Shown here: one piece after another, positions 8,443 to 16,420 of the stretch
How positions within the stretch are numbered: the first letter of the stretch is position 1
Layout: the number at the start of each line of letters is the position of its first letter
Assembly (NCBI GenBank): GCA_018712915.1
Contig: DVGC01000001.1
Location: 1-64,000, forward strand
Reading direction: 5' to 3'
Length of the DNA: 64,000 bases
DNA from: Candidatus Copromonas faecavium (nom. illeg.)
GTDB taxonomy: Bacteria > Bacillota > Clostridia > Lachnospirales > Lachnospiraceae
The notes under the pieces: model-generated
What the model was told of the DNA's origin: nothing
Seen by the model: the letters and a program-made list of their open reading frames with translations, nothing else
Database searches by the model: none
Translations under genes and position numbers: made by a program

Positions 8443-8479
8443 AAAGAAGATATTCCATTTGGGATATCTTCTTTTTTTG
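8443..8479 (+). terminator. Rho-independent terminator after rpsU
   Basis: Long stem AGAAGATATTCC / GGGATATCTTCT with a 4-base loop, ending in seven T. Clear and strong. Confidence 0.9.
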
Positions 8480-8489
8480 CTGCAAACGG

Positions 8490-8497
8490 CATACACT
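8490..8497 (+). promoter_or_regulatory. Possible sigma-E -10 element for yqfC-yqfD
   Basis: CATACACT fits the sporulation sigma-E -10 consensus (CATACAnT) and lies 23 bases before the yqfC start. A candidate -35 (GGATATC) falls inside the rpsU terminator, with a spacer somewhat too long. The support comes mainly from the sporulation identity of the next genes. Confidence 0.3.
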
Positions 8498-8519
8498 AAC
8501 ATGAAACAGCAGGATACGG

Positions 8520-8801
8520 GTGGGGCCGTTGAAGCACAGCAAAATTTGCGGATATTCTCCACTGGAATCCGCAGGAGCCGTCCGGGACGCCGTAAAAGGA
8601 GAGCCCAGGATTCTCATGACCGGACAGGGCGGAGTGAAAATTGAAAACTACCGGAAAATTTTATTCTATTCAGATACCTGTATCCGAATCCAGACCTTCC
8701 GCCGGGTGCTTGCCGTCACAGGAACCAGACTGATGATCCGGTATTATGATCGGGATGAAATGTGGATCACAGGCAGAGTGGAGGTGGTCCGCTTTGAATA
8801 G
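8520..8801 (+). CDS. yqfC: Sporulation protein YqfC (YabP/YqfC family)
   Basis: A 93-residue protein. The YabP/YqfC pattern is clear from about residue 30: RILMTGQGGVKIENYRKIL, then a beta-rich end with the DEMWITGRVE block. YqfC is a small mother-cell sporulation protein of unknown mechanism in Bacillus. The GTG start at 8520 follows AGGA by five bases; the first 25 or so residues match the family poorly, so the exact start is uncertain. The stop overlaps the yqfD start by eight bases, and the yqfC-yqfD-phoH-ybeY order is conserved in Firmicutes. Confidence 0.85.
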   Translation: MGPLKHSKICGYSPLESAGAVRDAVKGEPRILMTGQGGVKIENYRKILFYSDTCIRIQTFRRVLAVTGTRLMIRYYDRDEMWITGRVEVVRFE

Positions 8802-10065
8802 ACCGGAGCTGCTCTTTGGCTGCGTGCTGGTTAAGCTTACCGGAACCGGTGCCGAACGGTTCTTAAATCTTTCAGCCGCAAGAGGCATTGAAATTTTCGA
8901 TGTCCGGAAGGGAACAGGGGAATGCCTTTATTTTTTTACTTCCCCTCAGAGCTTTAAGGACATGAAGCCTCTGGCAAAAAAGGCCGGGGTCCGGCTCAGG
9001 ATTCAAAAAAAATCCGGGCCGGCTTTCCTTCTTTTCCGTCTCAGGAAACGCTTGCTCTTTGCTGCCGGCTTTTTGTCCTTTTTCGTTGTTCTCTGGTTCC
9101 TGTCACTTTTTATCTGGGACATTTCCATCGAGGGGAATCGGATGTTTACGGAAGAAACCCTTTTGCACTATCTGGAAACCATTCCCGTTTCCTGCGGCAT
9201 GCGCCGGGATGAAATTTCCTGCAGCCGGCTGGAGGAAGCCATCCGGAACCAGTTTCCGGAAATCACCTGGGTTTCTGCGGAAATTACCGGCACCAGGCTT
9301 CGGATTCAAATTCGTGAAAATGAGACGCCGGTTTTTGAAACGGCGCCGGATCCTTCTCCCTGCAGCCTGGAAGCGGCATCGGACGGAGTCATCGTAAAAA
9401 CCGTCGTTCGAAACGGAATCCCAATGGTAAAGGCGGGAGATACTGTAACAGAAGGCCAGCTCCTCATATCGGGAACCATTCCCATTTACGACGATTCCGA
9501 AACTCTGGTAAACAGTCACAACATCCGGGCCGACGGGGAAGTCTATGCCAGGACGGAACGCAGTGTCCGTTTTTCCTTTCCTCTTTCTGCCGAAAGAAAA
9601 TCCTATACTGGAAGCACGCGTTTTGGCCTTCACCTGGAGCTGTTTGGCCATTCCATTTCTTTTCTGCTTCCCGATCTGTCCCAGCCGTCTTCCTGGTTTT
9701 CGTTTCTTACGAAAAAGGAATCTGCCGGAAGCTGGGATGTCGTATCGGAGCAGCACCAGCTGAAGCTTTTCCGGAATTTTTATCTTCCGGTATACGGTTC
9801 CGTCATCACCGCCAGAGAGTATGTTCCCTATGAAGAATACTATACAAAGGAGCAGATTCAGGATCTGTGCAGGGACCGTTTTCAGACCTATACGGAAAAT
9901 TTAACCGAAAAAGGTATACAAATCCTCAGGAATAATGCTAAAATAGAAAAGGACAAATCCGGCTGGCAGGCGGAGTACGTCCTTTCAGTGGTGGAGGACA
10001 TCGCAAAAGAAGTCCCCATTTTGGAAAAACAGGAGGAAATTCAGACACTACATGAGCATTATTGA
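8794..10065 (+). CDS. yqfD: Sporulation protein YqfD
   Basis: 423 residues from the TTG at 8794, chosen because GGAGGTGG lies eight bases ahead and the track's start at 8746 runs back inside yqfC. One hydrophobic segment (LLFAAGFLSFFVVLWFLSLFIW) lies near residue 90 and is followed by a mostly extracytoplasmic beta-rich region, as in the family. YqfD is a membrane protein made during sporulation; its biochemical role is not known. It overlaps yqfC by eight bases and phoH by fourteen, so the group is translationally coupled. Confidence 0.93.
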   Translation: MNRPELLFGCVLVKLTGTGAERFLNLSAARGIEIFDVRKGTGECLYFFTSPQSFKDMKPLAKKAGVRLRIQKKSGPAFLLFRLRKRLLFAAGFLSFFVVLWFLSLFIWDISIEGNRMFTEETLLHYLETIPVSCGMRRDEISCSRLEEAIRNQFPEITWVSAEITGTRLRIQIRENETPVFETAPDPSPCSLEAASDGVIVKTVVRNGIPMVKAGDTVTEGQLLISGTIPIYDDSETLVNSHNIRADGEVYARTERSVRFSFPLSAERKSYTGSTRFGLHLELFGHSISFLLPDLSQPSSWFSFLTKKESAGSWDVVSEQHQLKLFRNFYLPVYGSVITAREYVPYEEYYTKEQIQDLCRDRFQTYTENLTEKGIQILRNNAKIEKDKSGWQAEYVLSVVEDIAKEVPILEKQEEIQTLHEHY

Positions 10066-11080
10066 ATCAATTGTTGATATTCCCGTCGAGCATGAGCGCA
10101 AAGTCTGTGGACAGCTGGACTGCCATTTGAAAAAAATTGAGCGGACCCTTCATGTCTCCATCATCGCCAGGGACGGCGAATTAAAAATCATCGGCCCGGA
10201 TCATGCGGTGCGGAGGGCCAAAAGCGTATTCAATACCCTTTTGGAGCTTTCCAAGCGGGGGGAGGAAATCGGAGAGCAAAACGTAGACTATGCGCTGGCT
10301 TTGTCTTTTGAAGGAAAGGACAGCGAGCTTCTTGCTATCGACCAGGATATCATCTGCCATACCATCAACGGAAAACCGGTTAAGCCAAAGACCCTCGGAC
10401 AGAAGCAGTATATCGATTTAATCCGCACAAAGATGATTGTCTTCGGCGTGGGACCGGCCGGAACGGGAAAAACCTATCTTGGCATGTCCATGGCCATTCA
10501 GGCCTTTAAAAACGGAGAGGTAAACCGGATCATCCTGACCCGTCCCGCCATCGAAGCGGGAGAGAAGCTGGGATTCCTTCCGGGGGATCTGCAGAGCAAA
10601 ATCGATCCCTATCTGCGTCCCCTGTACGATGCCCTGTATCAGATTATGGGAGCGGAAAGCTACCTTCACAATGCGGAAAAGGGGCTGATTGAAGTGGCGC
10701 CTCTGGCCTATATGCGGGGCCGGACCCTGGACAATGCCTTTATTATCCTGGACGAAGCTCAGAATACGACCCAGGCCCAGATGAAGATGTTTTTAACGCG
10801 AATCGGTTTCGGTTCCAAAGTCATTATCACCGGTGACCAGTCCCAGAAGGATCTTCCGGCCGGTCAGACCTCGGGACTGGATACAGCGTTAAAGATATTA
10901 AATAAAATCGATGACATCGGCATATGCCGGTTTACAAATGAGGATGTGGTCCGTCATCCTCTGGTGCAGAAAATTGTAAAGGCCTATGACGAATACGAAG
11001 GCCGGCTGCCGAAAAGCTCCGAAAAGAGGGAACACGGGGACCGGCATGAGAACGGACGGGAAGGACGGGAACACAGATGA
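10052..11080 (+). CDS. phoH: PhoH-like ATPase (YqfZ/PhoH family)
   Basis: 342 residues. A short N-terminal KH-like part is followed by the PhoH ATPase with Walker A GPAGTGKT (about residue 132), the conserved TRPAIEAGEKLGFLPGD loop and the Walker B-type IILDEAQN. PhoH proteins are cytoplasmic ATPases linked to RNA metabolism, often beside ybeY as here. The last 25 residues are hydrophilic and likely disordered (KREHGDRHENGREGREHR). The start overlaps the end of yqfD; the stop overlaps ybeY as ATGA. Confidence 0.95.
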   Translation: MSIIESIVDIPVEHERKVCGQLDCHLKKIERTLHVSIIARDGELKIIGPDHAVRRAKSVFNTLLELSKRGEEIGEQNVDYALALSFEGKDSELLAIDQDIICHTINGKPVKPKTLGQKQYIDLIRTKMIVFGVGPAGTGKTYLGMSMAIQAFKNGEVNRIILTRPAIEAGEKLGFLPGDLQSKIDPYLRPLYDALYQIMGAESYLHNAEKGLIEVAPLAYMRGRTLDNAFIILDEAQNTTQAQMKMFLTRIGFGSKVIITGDQSQKDLPAGQTSGLDTALKILNKIDDIGICRFTNEDVVRHPLVQKIVKAYDEYEGRLPKSSEKREHGDRHENGREGREHR

Positions 11081-11574
11081 CAGTAACCATCGAATACGAA
11101 GCGTCAGAAAAACTTTCCCTGCCCTACGAGGAAATCATCCGGGATGTGGTCGAAGAATCCCTGGATTATCTTTCCTGCCCCTACGAGGCGGAAGTCAACG
11201 TTCTTTTGACAGACAACGAAGGAATCCATCAGATCAACCTGGATACCAGGGGGATTGACGCCCCCACCGACGTTCTTTCCTTCCCCATGGGCGATTTTGA
11301 GGAACCGGGAGATTTTTCCCGCCTGGAGGAACAGCCGGAGGATTACTTCAATCCGGATACGGGCGAGCTGATGCTGGGAGATATCGTGATTTCCGTGGAC
11401 AAGGTGATGGAACAGGCGGAAAAATACGGCCACTCTCAGACCCGTGAGCTGGCATTCCTGGTGGCTCACAGCATGCTCCATTTATCGGGCTACGACCACA
11501 TGGAGGAAGAAGAGCGACTTCAGATGGAACAGATGCAGCGGGAGATTCTGGAACGGAGAGGCTACAGGAGATAA
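11077..11574 (+). CDS. ybeY: rRNA maturation endoribonuclease YbeY
   Basis: 165 residues. The zinc motif HSMLHLSGYDH near the C-terminus identifies this metal-dependent RNase, which takes part in 16S rRNA 3'-end maturation and ribosome quality control. Length and the central block (TDVLSFPMGD) are normal. It overlaps phoH by four bases, in line with coupled expression of the two RNA-related genes. Confidence 0.97.
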   Translation: MTVTIEYEASEKLSLPYEEIIRDVVEESLDYLSCPYEAEVNVLLTDNEGIHQINLDTRGIDAPTDVLSFPMGDFEEPGDFSRLEEQPEDYFNPDTGELMLGDIVISVDKVMEQAEKYGHSQTRELAFLVAHSMLHLSGYDHMEEEERLQMEQMQREILERRGYRR

Positions 11575-11578
11575 AACT

Positions 11579-12685
11579 ATGAAAAAAATATGGATTGGCT
11601 GCTTGGGGATATTGTTGGCTGCCTGTCTGGGCGGCTGTTCAAAAACGTATGAACAGGCGGATGCTGCCGCTGAAACGGTAACGGAAGCAGAATCGGAGGT
11701 TCCTACGACGGCTTTTATCCTGGAAACGGAAGCACAGAAGGAAACGGAGCCCCTCGAGAGGATAGAAGTGGACGGCAAAATCCGCAGCTATCTGACCGGA
11801 GAAATGACGGATGTGGCCCAGGCCAACCGCCGTCCTGTGGCTGTCATGATGGAAAATGACAAGGCTGCTCTGCCTCAGTACGGCATCAACCGGGCCGGGG
11901 TGGTTTACGAGGCTCCGGTGGAAGGAGAAATGAACCGGTTCATGGCTCTCATTGAGGACTATGATGATTTGGAGCGGATCGGTTCCGTCCGCAGCTGCCG
12001 GACCTACTACACGTATTTTGCCAGAGAATTTGACGCAGTGTACGTTCACTACGGACAGAGTAATTTTGCCAAGCCTTATTTGCAGAATGTGGACAACATC
12101 AATGGACTGGACGCCATCGGAACGACGGCCTTTTACCGCTCCAGCGACAAGAAAGCTCCCCACAATGCCTACACCAGCGCGGACCGGCTGTTCCAATCCA
12201 TCGAAAAGCTGGGATACCGGACCGGCTATGACGAAGCTTACGAAGGCCATTTCCAGTTTGCCCGGGGCGACGAGCAGATTGTTCCGGACGGCGAACCGGC
12301 CTATAAAGTGGTTCCGGGATATCCAATCAACAATCCCTGGTTTGAATACCAGGAGGAGGAAGGCGTTTATCACCGGTTCCAGTACGGAGACCGGCATTAC
12401 GGAGACGAAGGCCAGATTGCCGTCAAAAACATTATTTTCCAGTATGTGGAATGGGGATATTATGCCACCACTCCCTATCTGAACATCAATGTCCACACCG
12501 GTCATGAGGGTTATTATTTTACCAATGGCCGCTGCCAGCAGATTACCTGGGAAAAGGACGGGGAATTCGGGCCCACCCGTTATTATGATCTGGACGGAAA
12601 TGAAATTACACTGAATAAGGGAAAGACCTGGATCTGCATCATCGGTGCAGACCGGTACAGCAAGGCGGAAATTTATGGAAACTAG
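11579..12685 (+). CDS. DUF3048 lipoprotein (YerB-like)
   Basis: 368 residues from the ATG at 11579, five bases past ybeY. The N-terminus is a lipoprotein signal with lipobox LGGC (Cys near residue 21), then a short acidic linker. The rest is DUF3048: RPVAVMMENDKAALPQYGIN opens the first domain, and NIIFQYVEWGYYATTPY and NGRCQQITWEKDGE mark the second. It should be anchored to the outer face of the membrane; the function of the family is unknown. The track's longer frame starting at 11444 runs through ybeY and is not credible. Confidence 0.9.
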   Translation: MKKIWIGCLGILLAACLGGCSKTYEQADAAAETVTEAESEVPTTAFILETEAQKETEPLERIEVDGKIRSYLTGEMTDVAQANRRPVAVMMENDKAALPQYGINRAGVVYEAPVEGEMNRFMALIEDYDDLERIGSVRSCRTYYTYFAREFDAVYVHYGQSNFAKPYLQNVDNINGLDAIGTTAFYRSSDKKAPHNAYTSADRLFQSIEKLGYRTGYDEAYEGHFQFARGDEQIVPDGEPAYKVVPGYPINNPWFEYQEEEGVYHRFQYGDRHYGDEGQIAVKNIIFQYVEWGYYATTPYLNINVHTGHEGYYFTNGRCQQITWEKDGEFGPTRYYDLDGNEITLNKGKTWICIIGADRYSKAEIYGN

Positions 12686-14336
12686 AAGCAGAAAGAAACA
12701 GGCATCAAATTTTGTGATACAGGGAAGCATTCTGGCGGCAGCCTCCATCATTGTCAGGCTCATCGGAATCGCCTACCGCATTCCCATGGTCAATATCATC
12801 GGAGATGAGGGAATGGGGTATTACGGCACAGCTTTCAACGTATACAACATTGCCCTCCTTCTGTCCTCTTACAGCCTGCCCCTGGCCGTCTCCAAAATGG
12901 TTTCGGCCAGGCTGGCAGGGAAACAGTACCGGAATGCGGAGCGGATTTTTAAGTCCGCCCTGTTCTACGCCACCGTTGTAGGGGCGGCTGCCGCTGCCAT
13001 CATCTGGTTTGGAGCTGACTTCTTTGCCAGAGAAGTTTTTTTTATGCCCTATGCATCCTTTGCATTGAAAACACTGGCTCCTACCGTCTGGATCATGGCC
13101 TATCTCGGCGTATTCCGAGGCTACTTTCAGGGCCGTGGAACCATGGTGCCGACGGCAGCCTCTCAGATTTTTGAGCAGATTATCAATGCCATCGTCAGCG
13201 TCGCAGCCGGAAGCATTCTGTTCAACGAGGCACTGAAAACGGAAATTTTAAAAGAAGAAACCGGTTCCGGCCTGTCCAATGCATGGGGAGCGGCAGGCGG
13301 CACCATCGGAACGGGAGCAGGTGCCCTTACGGCCCTCCTTTTTCTTCTTCTTCTATTTTTCTTATGCCGGAGCAGCTTTCTCCGTCAGGTTAAGCGGGAC
13401 AGGAGCGGAAGACTTGAAAGCTACGGCACCATTTTAAGGGTTCTATTTTTCACCGTGGTGCCGGTGATTTTAAGCTCCGTCATCTATAACGTAAACAGTG
13501 TTCTGGATAACGGAATCCTGGCCTACAATTTCAGTACCGCTGGGCGCACCGAGGAATTTACCGCTCTCTGGGGAATTTATACAGGAAAATATCATCTGTT
13601 AATCAACGTGCCCATGGCCATGTCCAACGCCTTATCCTCTTCCCTGATCCCGTCCATTTCCCAGGCGGCAGCCGTGGGAGACAGGCGGATGATGCGTGCC
13701 CGGACCGCCATGGCCATCCGGTTTTCCTGTATCATCGCCATTCCCTCCACCGTGGGATTAACGGTCCTGGCGGGGCCGGTCAACAATCTTTTGTTTTCCG
13801 GAGACAATTCCGTGGCCATCCAGATGACCATTTACGGTTCTCTGGCCGTGGTGTTTTATTCGATTTCCACCGTCACCAACGCCGTACTCCAGGGCATCGA
13901 TAAAATGCGGCTTCCGATCATTCACGCCCTGATTTCCCTGGTCCTTCACCTGGCGGCCCTGGAACTGTTTTTCTATGGCTTTGATCTTGGCATCTACAGC
14001 ATGGTATATGCCAATATCCTGTTTGCCGTATTTATGTGCATTCTCAACGCGGTTTCTTTAAAGAAGCACTTAAAATACCGTCAGGAAATCAGAAAGACCA
14101 TCCTGCTGCCTGCTGCAGCCTCCGCAGTCATGGGAGCGGCAGCCTTTGGAGCCTATCAGCTCTTTTACCGGGTATGCGGCAGCAACCTGATTTCCACCGT
14201 CTTTTCCATTCTCCTTGCCATTCTGGTATACGGCGTCCTGCTGATCAAGTTCGGTTGCCTGGATCAGGATGAGCTTCGGAGGATGCCCGGAGGCACCAGG
14301 CTTCTTGGTCTTTTGAAGCGGGTGCGGCTTATGTAG
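12675..14336 (+). CDS. Oligosaccharide/lipid flippase (SpoVB/MurJ-like, MOP superfamily)
   Basis: 553 residues with about 14 hydrophobic segments. The start METRSRKKQASNFVIQGSIL and the block IVRLIGIAYRIPMVNIIGDEG are typical of the SpoVB/YtgP/MurJ group that moves undecaprenyl-linked wall precursors across the membrane. Whether it is the main lipid II flippase or a sporulation-specific one cannot be settled here. The ATG at 12675 overlaps the DUF3048 stop by eleven bases; the track's earlier start is weaker. Confidence 0.88.
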   Translation: METRSRKKQASNFVIQGSILAAASIIVRLIGIAYRIPMVNIIGDEGMGYYGTAFNVYNIALLLSSYSLPLAVSKMVSARLAGKQYRNAERIFKSALFYATVVGAAAAAIIWFGADFFAREVFFMPYASFALKTLAPTVWIMAYLGVFRGYFQGRGTMVPTAASQIFEQIINAIVSVAAGSILFNEALKTEILKEETGSGLSNAWGAAGGTIGTGAGALTALLFLLLLFFLCRSSFLRQVKRDRSGRLESYGTILRVLFFTVVPVILSSVIYNVNSVLDNGILAYNFSTAGRTEEFTALWGIYTGKYHLLINVPMAMSNALSSSLIPSISQAAAVGDRRMMRARTAMAIRFSCIIAIPSTVGLTVLAGPVNNLLFSGDNSVAIQMTIYGSLAVVFYSISTVTNAVLQGIDKMRLPIIHALISLVLHLAALELFFYGFDLGIYSMVYANILFAVFMCILNAVSLKKHLKYRQEIRKTILLPAAASAVMGAAAFGAYQLFYRVCGSNLISTVFSILLAILVYGVLLIKFGCLDQDELRRMPGGTRLLGLLKRVRLM

Positions 14337-14396
14337 GAGAATATGTTTAAAATCAGGAAAGAAAGCAGATACTGTATTCAAAGGAGGAATGTTCCT

Positions 14397-14810
14397 ATGA
14401 AAAAGTATGTATCCTGCTTTCTTTTCTTTTTCAGTGTGACGGCCGTATGCCTCGTCACCCTGTTTGTCATGACGGTGAAAAAGGAGCCGGAAGAAGCAAA
14501 GGAGGTCCAGGTTCTGGAATCCGTGGAAAAACCTGTGTTTGCAGAAAGCGGCGGACAGGAAAGTGAACCGGAAGTTCATGTGGTATTAAATCAGGAATCC
14601 GTTGCGCCGTCCGTGACAGACGGCATTTACTGTCTGGTGGCAGAAGAGGGGTATCTGATTGTTTATGATAAAGACGAGGAAACGGTCCGCCTGTTTACCC
14701 ATATGCCTCTGGCCGAATTTCCCGTCAGGGAGCAGGAAAAATTAATGGAGGGCATCTGGTTCTCCACCATGGCGGAAATTTTCAGTTATCTGGAATCCTA
14801 TTCCAGCTGA
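14397..14810 (+). CDS. Small membrane-anchored protein, BofC-like C-terminus
   Basis: 137 residues from the ATG at 14397, preceded by AAGGAGG. One N-terminal membrane segment (CFLFFFSVTAVCLVTLFVM) and an acidic linker lead to a C-terminal module (YCLVAEEGYLIVYDKD, then MPLAEFP, then an ending with LESYSS). This end is seen in many short Lachnospiraceae proteins and resembles the C-terminal part of BofC, a forespore protein that restrains SpoIVB signalling. The likeness is faint, so the name is tentative. It lies 60 bases past the flippase. Confidence 0.5.
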   Translation: MKKYVSCFLFFFSVTAVCLVTLFVMTVKKEPEEAKEVQVLESVEKPVFAESGGQESEPEVHVVLNQESVAPSVTDGIYCLVAEEGYLIVYDKDEETVRLFTHMPLAEFPVREQEKLMEGIWFSTMAEIFSYLESYSS

Positions 14811-15027
14811 TTTTAAAAACGCCGGTACAGCAGCCGGACTCTGGCAGGCCGGAAATCTTTTGGCTAAGCAGAGACCTGAGTCTCAGATTTTTCCGCCGGA
14901 AGAAAAATCTGCCGGCTCAAAGGTTTCACCATGCACAAATTTAACCGTGGGCAAATTTTGCATGGATACTTGCAATTTGCATCCTCAGCGGATATACTAC
15001 TATGAAAGCGGCAAAGGAGGGAAAGAA
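14811..15027 (+). promoter_or_regulatory. Hairpin-rich intergenic region upstream of two flavoproteins
   Basis: Three hairpins lie in a row: GAGAC-CTGA-GTCTC (14871-14884), AGATTTTT-10 nt-AAAAATCT (14885-14910), and a 12-bp stem with one bulged C between CATGCACAAATTT and AAATTTTGCATG (14930-14964). None is followed by the T-run of a terminator. No gene is visible here; the track's frame through it is only the upstream run of the next gene. Confidence 0.5.
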
Positions 15028-16401
15028 ATGGGCCGGGAGGGAATCATAATCGGAGCAGGCGCCTCCGGACTGATGGCTGCCATCACCGCAGCGCAGAGGG
15101 GCGCCTCCGTGACCGTATTGGAGCATATGCCCAGGCCGGGGAAGAAGATTCTGGCCACCGGAAATGGGAAATGCAATCTGACCAATCTGCAGCTTGATTC
15201 CTCCTGCTACCGGTGCAGCAGTCCTGATTTTCCCATGAACATCATAAATGCATTCCCAGTCTCCCGTACCCTCCGGTTCTTCAGAGGGCTGGGGATCCTG
15301 ACCATCGAAAAAAACGGTTACGTATACCCGGCATCCGAGGAAGCAAAGTCCGTACTTTCCGCCCTTTTATCAAAGGCAGAAGAGCTGGGGGTCCGGCTGA
15401 TCACCGATTGCCGGGTGTTAAAGGCAGAGAAAACCGGTTCCCTGTTTGAGGTGACAACCGGAATGGGAATCTTTCGCGGAGATTTCCTGATTCTGGCCGC
15501 CGGTTCCATGGCCGCCAAATTCACAGGCTCCGACGGCAGCGGATATGAGCTGGCGAAGGGATTCGGTCACCGGGTTCTTACTCCCTTGCCGGCACTGGTT
15601 CAGTTAAGATGCAGGGAAAGCTTCTTTCCATCCCTTGCGGGTGTCCGTACCCAGGCTTCTGTAGCATTATATGCATCAGAAGCTCCCGTATCCGGAAAGG
15701 CAGGGCCTGATAAAAGACATCAGAACGGGCAGGCCCAGAAAGGGCGGTTTGCTGAGAGCCGGCTCACGGAAAAAACGCGCGGTTCGAACCGGCAGGAGAA
15801 AAAGCGGTTCGGCCGGTTTATTGCCTGCGACAGGGGAGAGCTTCAGCTGACCGAGTATGGAATTTCCGGCATTCCGGTCTTTCAGGTCAGCCGTTACGCT
15901 TCCTTTGCTCTCTGGGAGGGAAAACAGGTGACAGCCGTCCTGGACTTCTTTCCGTCAAAAGGGCAGAAGGATCTGATCCAAATTCTCCGGGAGCAGCAGG
16001 AATATTTAAAATTTCAGAAATGTTCCGGCTTTCTGGATGGAATTTTTCATAAAAAGCTGGCAGATGTCCTGTTGAAGGAGGCCGGCATCCGGCCGGAAGC
16101 AAAAAATGAACAGCTGAAAGAGCAGGATCTTTTACGGCTTGCCTCTCTTATTAAGGAGTTTCCCGTGACCGTAACGGCTGCCAATTCCTATGACCAGGCC
16201 CAGGTCTGCATGGGCGGAGTGGATCTCTCCCAAGTCACGAAAGAGACCCTGGAATCCCGCCTGGTCCCCGGACTTTATTTTGCGGGAGAGATCCTGGACG
16301 TGGACGGCATCTGCGGCGGATATAACCTCCAGTGGGCCTGGTCCAGCGGCCATGCGGCCGGATGGGCGGCAGCCGGCAAAAAAAATTCAAGATACAGGTA
16401 A
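15028..16401 (+). CDS. HI0933/BaiN-family flavoprotein oxidoreductase
   Basis: 457 residues from the ATG at 15028 (GGAGGG just ahead). The FAD loop is GAGASGLMAAITAAQRGA, followed by PGKKILATGNGKCNLTN, the signature of the HI0933 group; the C-terminal ICGGYNLQWAWSSG completes the site. Members are cytoplasmic flavoproteins of mostly unknown substrate; BaiN reduces bile-acid intermediates in related gut clostridia, but nothing here points to that role. The protein is longer than usual because of a charged insert near residues 220-260 (SGKAGPDKRHQNGQAQK onward). It is followed by a second flavoprotein. Confidence 0.88.
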   Translation: MGREGIIIGAGASGLMAAITAAQRGASVTVLEHMPRPGKKILATGNGKCNLTNLQLDSSCYRCSSPDFPMNIINAFPVSRTLRFFRGLGILTIEKNGYVYPASEEAKSVLSALLSKAEELGVRLITDCRVLKAEKTGSLFEVTTGMGIFRGDFLILAAGSMAAKFTGSDGSGYELAKGFGHRVLTPLPALVQLRCRESFFPSLAGVRTQASVALYASEAPVSGKAGPDKRHQNGQAQKGRFAESRLTEKTRGSNRQEKKRFGRFIACDRGELQLTEYGISGIPVFQVSRYASFALWEGKQVTAVLDFFPSKGQKDLIQILREQQEYLKFQKCSGFLDGIFHKKLADVLLKEAGIRPEAKNEQLKEQDLLRLASLIKEFPVTVTAANSYDQAQVCMGGVDLSQVTKETLESRLVPGLYFAGEILDVDGICGGYNLQWAWSSGHAAGWAAAGKKNSRYR

Positions 16402-16420
16402 CAGAAAGAGACACATACAT

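Noticed and set aside
9103-9756. 217-residue minus-strand ORF opposite yqfD
   Set aside because: Antisense shadow in a gene with clear family identity; no promoter or ribosome site.
11639-12763. 374-residue minus-strand ORF opposite the DUF3048 gene
   Set aside because: It is a shadow of a well-supported lipoprotein gene, has no ribosome site and no recognisable motif.
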